DNA from: Bacillota bacterium
GTDB taxonomy: Bacteria > Bacillota_A > Clostridia > Peptostreptococcales > Anaerovoracaceae
Length of the DNA: 9,291 nt
Direction of reading: 5' to 3'
Assembly (NCBI GenBank): GCA_017547345.1
Contig: JAFYPY010000031.1
Coordinates: 1 to 9,291, forward strand
The number at the start of each line of letters is the position of its first letter. Position 1 is the stretch's first letter. A program made the position numbers and the translations under genes. Under the pieces are notes generated by a model. It was given only the letters and a program-made list of their open reading frames with translations. It did no database searches and had not been told where the DNA came from. Shown here piece by piece: positions 6,006 to 9,291 of the stretch.

Positions 6006-6491
6006 ATGAAAACTAAAGCATTATATGCTGGCTCCTTTGACCCATTGACATTAGGACATCTTGATATAATTGAGAGAGCAGCTAATATCTTTGACGAAGT
6101 GGTAATTGGGGTTGTAGTAAATTTAGAAAAGAAAACAATGTTTTCTTTCGAAGAACGAATGGATATGATTAAAGAGGCTACTAGCCATTTAGATAATGTA
6201 TCGACGGATATGTGTGATGGATTATTAGCTGATTTTGTTAATAAGAATCAGTTTAATGTTGTAGTAAGGGGGCTTCGTAATGTGAGCGACTTCGATAACG
6301 AACAATCGATGGCTCAGCTTCACCAGCACCTATACAACGATAAGACTGAAACCGTCTTTTTAATTTCTGATGCCAAGTATGCTTTTATTAGCTCCACTAT
6401 GGCAAAACAAGTTATTGGCTTAGGTGGTAACGGAGAGAATCTTGTCCCACCTTGTGTATTAAATAGAATGAAAGGGAGATTAGACAAGTAA
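6006..6491 (+). CDS. coaD: Phosphopantetheine adenylyltransferase
   Basis: Catalyses the fourth step of coenzyme A synthesis: 4'-phosphopantetheine plus ATP gives dephospho-CoA and pyrophosphate. Its 161 residues match the family (about 160). The nucleotidyltransferase signature Gly-Ser-Phe-Asp-Pro-Leu-Thr-Leu-Gly-His is at 9-18, with the TxGH histidine at 18. Lys42, Arg88 and Arg91 sit at the same numbers as key residues of the Escherichia coli enzyme. The second nucleotide motif Ile-Ser-Ser-Thr-x-x-Lys is at 128-134. GGAGG (5994-5998) lies 7 bases before the ATG. The stop codon shares one base with the next start (TAATG), indicating coupling with the coiled-coil protein. Confidence 0.97.
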   Translation: MKTKALYAGSFDPLTLGHLDIIERAANIFDEVVIGVVVNLEKKTMFSFEERMDMIKEATSHLDNVSTDMCDGLLADFVNKNQFNVVVRGLRNVSDFDNEQSMAQLHQHLYNDKTETVFLISDAKYAFISSTMAKQVIGLGGNGENLVPPCVLNRMKGRLDK

Positions 6492-7054
6492 TGGAAGATA
6501 CAATGAAAGTTTTAAAATTATTAGAAGAATTAGAAGATATTGTCGACGAAGCAACAGGTCTGCCGTTATCAAATAAGATTATGCTAGATGCTGAAGTTAT
6601 TTTCCAGATTGTGAGAGAAATTAGACTTGCTCTCCCTGATGATGTTCAGCAAGCAAAGTGGATTAGTGATGAAAGAGATCGTATCATTGAAGAAGCAAAG
6701 GCTGAATACGAACGTATTATAAAAGAAGCTAAGAAGCAGGCTGATTACCTAGTTGAGACAGACGATATTACTTTAAGAGCTACAAAACTTGCAAGTGAAA
6801 TTAAGCAGGATGCTGAAACTCATGCACGTGTTATGAGAATGAGAACTTATGACTACGTGGACAAGATGTTATATGATATGCAGGGTAAGATGGATGAGCT
6901 AAATATGAAGTATTTTGGCGAGATGTATACTAACCTTGAGAACACATTTGCTTCTATAAACGAAATCTTGGCGGCTAATAGAGATGAAATGAAGAAACTT
7001 GCCTACAAGACTCAAAATGAAGTTCAGTCTGTAACTTTACCAGAAAATGAATAG
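6491..7054 (+). CDS. Coiled-coil protein resembling ATP synthase b/E-type stalk subunits; function unknown
   Basis: A soluble 187-residue protein, rich in Glu, Lys, Ala and Ile, with no signal peptide or membrane segment. After a leucine-rich N-terminal segment (about 5-20) and a second short helix (about 30-50), the region about 55-120 has the Glu-Ala-Lys and Ala-x-x-x-Ala heptad patterns of long coiled coils, like those in rotary ATPase peripheral stalks and DivIVA-like proteins. Homologues in Clostridia are often labelled ATPase on this likeness alone; I see no nucleotide-binding motif. It follows coaD with a one-base TAATG overlap. An in-frame ATG at 6503 would give Met-Lys-Val-Leu-Lys, a plausible alternative start. 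The terminator at 7068-7100 closes the operon. A structural or cell-division role is possible but unproven. Confidence 0.85.
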   Translation: MEDTMKVLKLLEELEDIVDEATGLPLSNKIMLDAEVIFQIVREIRLALPDDVQQAKWISDERDRIIEEAKAEYERIIKEAKKQADYLVETDDITLRATKLASEIKQDAETHARVMRMRTYDYVDKMLYDMQGKMDELNMKYFGEMYTNLENTFASINEILAANRDEMKKLAYKTQNEVQSVTLPENE

Positions 7055-7067
7055 AAACTAAAATCAC

Positions 7068-7100
7068 AACCCAAGGAGTACTCATTCTTCTTGGGTTTTT
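7068..7100 (+). terminator. Rho-independent terminator of the rsmD-coaD operon
   Basis: An 11-pair stem (7068-7078 with 7087-7097, one G-T pair) whose core is AACCCAAG against CTTGGGTT, an 8-base loop, and a T run to 7100. It separates rsmD-coaD-coiled-coil from ylbJ, which therefore needs its own promoter. Confidence 0.85.
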
Positions 7101-7110
7101 AATATGAAAT

Positions 7111-7139
7111 GCATTAAATAATGAGATATAGAATACAAT
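7111..7139 (+). promoter_or_regulatory. Candidate mother-cell (sigma-E-like) promoter of ylbJ
   Basis: AATACAAT (7132-7139) matches 7 of 8 positions of the sigma-E -10 pattern CATACAnT. GCATTAA (7111-7117), 14 bases upstream, keeps the first four bases of the -35 pattern. Transcription would begin at about 7146-7148. The known sigma-E control of Bacillus subtilis ylbJ supports this. A weak vegetative alternative is TTGGGT (7091-7096) with TTAAAT (7114-7119). Confidence 0.45.
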
Positions 7140-8041
7140 TTAATATGAAAGATATTAGAGGTAACACAATAGTCGTGGCATTGGCAGGCGTATTTATCAT
7201 GTTAATGGTGATTTTTCCGAATATTACGGAACAGGGGACAAAAACTGCAATTATTTTGTGGGCAAATTCAATAGTGCCCGTTTTACTGCCGTTTTTTATA
7301 TTTTCAGAATTTATTAAAGAGACGGGTGACTTAAGTAAGTTATCACCTAAAGTATATCCTTTTGTAATCGCTTTTCTTTCAGGATATCCTATGGGTGCAA
7401 AAGTTGTTGGGGACTATATAAAAGATAATAAACTTACTCTTAACCAAGGAAAGTGGGTATTAAGTTATTCTCTTGTGACAGGACCTGCATTTATAATTTT
7501 TACGGTAGGAAGCTTTATTGGAAGCACAAAAGCTGCTTTTGTTGTGGCTATTTCTCATTATTTGTCTGCATTTTTGAACAATAGTTTTTACTATACAAGC
7601 GATGGTTGTTTGAAGCATAAAAATGATAATAAAATGAAAACTGACTATATGGAGAATTTTAGTATTGCTATTGGAAAAGGCTTCAAGGCTATGGCTACAA
7701 TTCTTACTTATCTGATGTTTTTTCTAATTGGCATAAACATAATAGAATATTTGGGTCTTTTTAGCCTAGTAAATAATCAAGTTGTGAGTTCTTTTATAAA
7801 AGGTATTTTTGAGATGACAATTGGTATTAACCTTGTTGGTATGTGCGATATAAGTATTAAATTAAAAACAATACTTGCATCTGTTTTAGTTTCTTTTGGA
7901 GGACTTTCTGTGATAGGGCAGTCTTTATCTATGGTAAAAAATACAGGACTGAGCATTAAAGACATTTTAGAAATTAAATTTACTCACTCTTTGATATCGG
8001 GAATTATAGCTACACTATTGGTAAATAATGTGGTAATATAA
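7121..8041 (+). CDS. ylbJ: YlbJ-family sporulation integral membrane protein
   Basis: A polytopic membrane protein of 306 residues from the ATG at 7121 (297 from the ATG at 7148). It carries the YlbJ/nucleoside-recognition Gate signature Leu-Ser-Gly-Tyr-Pro-Met-Gly-Ala-Lys followed by a second Gly-Pro-rich segment (Thr-Gly-Pro-Ala-Phe-Ile-Ile). Hydrophobic spans lie at about residues 17-33, 43-61, 79-94, 113-135, 138-151, 190-212, 245-265 and 285-303. YlbJ of Bacillus subtilis is sigma-E controlled and linked to spore envelope assembly; it has about 400 residues, so this copy is short. Neither ATG has a ribosome binding site. The 7148 start resembles the family N-terminus better and fits a transcript starting close by. 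It lies immediately upstream of tmcAL, as ylbJ and ylbM lie near each other in Bacillus. The transported or bound substrate is unknown. Confidence 0.82.
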   Translation: MRYRIQFNMKDIRGNTIVVALAGVFIMLMVIFPNITEQGTKTAIILWANSIVPVLLPFFIFSEFIKETGDLSKLSPKVYPFVIAFLSGYPMGAKVVGDYIKDNKLTLNQGKWVLSYSLVTGPAFIIFTVGSFIGSTKAAFVVAISHYLSAFLNNSFYYTSDGCLKHKNDNKMKTDYMENFSIAIGKGFKAMATILTYLMFFLIGINIIEYLGLFSLVNNQVVSSFIKGIFEMTIGINLVGMCDISIKLKTILASVLVSFGGLSVIGQSLSMVKNTGLSIKDILEIKFTHSLISGIIATLLVNNVVI

Positions 8042-8045
8042 AACT

Positions 8046-9224
8046 ATGAAGATGAAAAGTGTAGGAATAATAGCTGAATACAATCCTTTCCACAATGGGC
8101 ATTTATATCATATGAAGAAGTCTAAAGAAGTTTCGGATGCAGATGTTACAATAGTTGCCATGAGTGGCAATTTTGTTCAAAGGGGACAAGTTGCTATAGC
8201 TGACAAATGGAGCAGAGCAGCAGTTGCAGTCAAAAGCGGTGCAGACTTAGTGGTAGAGATTCCTGTGATATTTGCGTGCAATTCTGCTCCTTACTTTGCA
8301 AAGGCTGGAGTAAAAATACTGGAGTCTTTGGGCGCAGATTATATATCTTTCGGCAGCGAGACTGGAAATATAGAAAAAATAATGGGTATTTCCGAGGAAA
8401 TAAAGCAATATCATTGGGAAATAGAAACATATATAACTTCATCAGTTAGAAAAGGGCTTACTTACCCAAGAGCAAGAGAAGAAGCGATAAGACGCATATT
8501 AGGAGATGAGGCTGCTGAACTTCTTAATAGCCCTAATAACATTTTGGCTTTAGAATATTTGAAAAACATGAGGAAGGCAGAACCTATTGCTATTAAAAGG
8601 GAGGGGCCAGGATATAATGATTTAGATTTATATAAAAATCTTGCTTCAGCAACGGCTATAAGATATTTGCTAGATGAAAGAAAAGATGTTTCTGCTTTTA
8701 TCCCTAGGGTTTCTGCTACAATGCTTTCTAAAAACCCTAGACCTGTGGAAGATCTCATTTTTAAGATGATTTGCCAAAAGGTCCTTATAACCAAAGCCGA
8801 AAAACTGGACAAAGCATGTGCCGGAGGGGAAGGCTTAGGAAACAAAATTAAAAATTCCATTAGAATGGTCAATTCTTATTCTGAGCTTATAGATGAGCTA
8901 AAGTCAAAACGATATACTAGAACAAGAATTGAACGATTCTTAATGCATATATTATTAGAAATTGAGTCACCTGAACTCATGAATAACTATATTAGAATCC
9001 TTGGATTCAACAAAAAAGGAAGTGAATATCTCAAATATGTAAAAAATAACAAAATTAACAAGCTTCCTATAATTACCAACATTAACAAAGAACTTGACGA
9101 ATATCCCGAAATAGAGAAGACAGTATCAAAGGATATATTGGCAATGGATTTGTATAATATCTTTACTGACAGAGATTTATACAGACATTCGGATTTTGTA
9201 GCAAAGCCTTATGTTGGGAAATAA
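8046..9224 (+). CDS. tmcAL: tRNA(Met) cytidine acetate ligase
   Basis: TmcAL (formerly YlbM) activates acetate with ATP and acetylates the wobble cytidine (C34) of elongator tRNA-Met, forming ac4C for accurate AUG decoding. The 392 residues compare with about 400-415 for characterised members. The N-terminus Val-Gly-Ile-Ile-Ala-Glu-Tyr-Asn-Pro-Phe-His-Asn-Gly-His (6-19) holds the HxGH nucleotidyltransferase motif. Next come Ser-Gly-Asn-Phe-Val-Gln-Arg-Gly and Asp-Lys-Trp-x-Arg-Ala, then a Gly-Ala-Asp-Leu-Val-Val-Glu core and a Phe-Gly-Ser-Glu segment near 102-105, all family hallmarks. It starts 4 bases after ylbJ stops, with no recognisable ribosome binding site. An in-frame ATG at 8052 gives the usual Met-Lys-x-Val-Gly start and is a good alternative. 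A terminator at 9244-9269 follows. Confidence 0.95.
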   Translation: MKMKSVGIIAEYNPFHNGHLYHMKKSKEVSDADVTIVAMSGNFVQRGQVAIADKWSRAAVAVKSGADLVVEIPVIFACNSAPYFAKAGVKILESLGADYISFGSETGNIEKIMGISEEIKQYHWEIETYITSSVRKGLTYPRAREEAIRRILGDEAAELLNSPNNILALEYLKNMRKAEPIAIKREGPGYNDLDLYKNLASATAIRYLLDERKDVSAFIPRVSATMLSKNPRPVEDLIFKMICQKVLITKAEKLDKACAGGEGLGNKIKNSIRMVNSYSELIDELKSKRYTRTRIERFLMHILLEIESPELMNNYIRILGFNKKGSEYLKYVKNNKINKLPIITNINKELDEYPEIEKTVSKDILAMDLYNIFTDRDLYRHSDFVAKPYVGK

Positions 9225-9243
9225 GTTTATAATTATGACATAG

Positions 9244-9269
9244 AGAGCATCATATCGATGCTCTTTTTT
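9244..9269 (+). terminator. Rho-independent terminator after tmcAL
   Basis: AGAGCATC (9244-9251) pairs with GATGCTCT (9257-9264) as a perfect 8-base stem with a 5-base loop, followed by a run of T to 9269. The remaining 22 bases to the window end show no gene start. Confidence 0.88.
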
Positions 9270-9291
9270 GCTTTGAGTCGCATTTCTTCGG

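Noticed and set aside
8207..8872. Open frames overlapping tmcAL (8207-8449 plus, 8230-8442 minus, 8462-8872 minus)
   Set aside because: They lie fully inside a clearly conserved gene, lack ribosome binding sites and show no recognisable protein features.
1..9291. Search for CRISPR arrays, tRNA or rRNA genes, insertion sequences, riboswitches and defence or toxin modules
   Set aside because: No spaced direct repeats, cloverleaf-like sequence, transposase motifs, terminal inverted repeats or unfamiliar multi-gene cassettes were seen; the window is explained by housekeeping and sporulation genes.

Overview
The window looks like a chromosomal housekeeping stretch from a low-GC, anaerobic, endospore-forming member of the Firmicutes (Clostridia). 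The gene order recG, spore protein, rsmD, coaD, coiled-coil protein, ylbJ, tmcAL resembles Lachnospiraceae-type genomes as I remember them, but no search was run. The supporting signs are an oxygen-sensitive class III ribonucleotide reductase, an alpha/beta-type small acid-soluble spore protein, a YlbJ-family sporulation membrane protein, strong GGAGG ribosome binding sites, AT-rich spacers and frequent AGA arginine codons.

Layout. Positions 1-1867 hold the 3' part of nrdD (the gene begins before the window) overlapping nrdG, the anaerobic reductase and its radical-SAM activase. Positions 1884-2243 hold rpmB (ribosomal protein L28, zinc-binding form) with its own strong promoter, a leader hairpin and a terminator. 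Positions 2242-2424 on the minus strand encode a 60-residue two-helix membrane protein of unknown function that converges on the rpmB terminator. A short divergent promoter region follows, then an Asp23/Gls24-family gene overlapping recG (2520-4953). The recG terminator is shared with a converging spore-protein gene on the minus strand (5047-5247). Positions 5422-7054 form a compact run: rsmD, coaD and a coiled-coil protein, closed by a terminator at 7068-7100. Positions 7121-9224 hold ylbJ and tmcAL, four bases apart, closed by a terminator at 9244-9269.

How the genes relate. Several products serve translation and the ribosome: L28, RsmD (16S rRNA methylation) and TmcAL (tRNA-Met wobble acetylation). 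RecG serves replication-fork repair and NrdDG supplies dNTPs. CoaD makes a coenzyme A precursor. Two genes (the spore protein and ylbJ) belong to sporulation but sit among growth genes, and both have candidate sporulation-sigma promoter sequences.

I see no CRISPR array, transposon, prophage, toxin module, RNA gene or defence system. No intergenic gap exceeds 300 bases. The points worth a second look are modest: promoter and start-codon geometry at ylbJ and tmcAL, a promoter-hairpin overlap in the rpmB leader, a shared divergent -10 region, a palindrome at the spore-gene promoter, the absence of the DAK-type gene usually found between asp23 and recG, and two proteins of unknown function.
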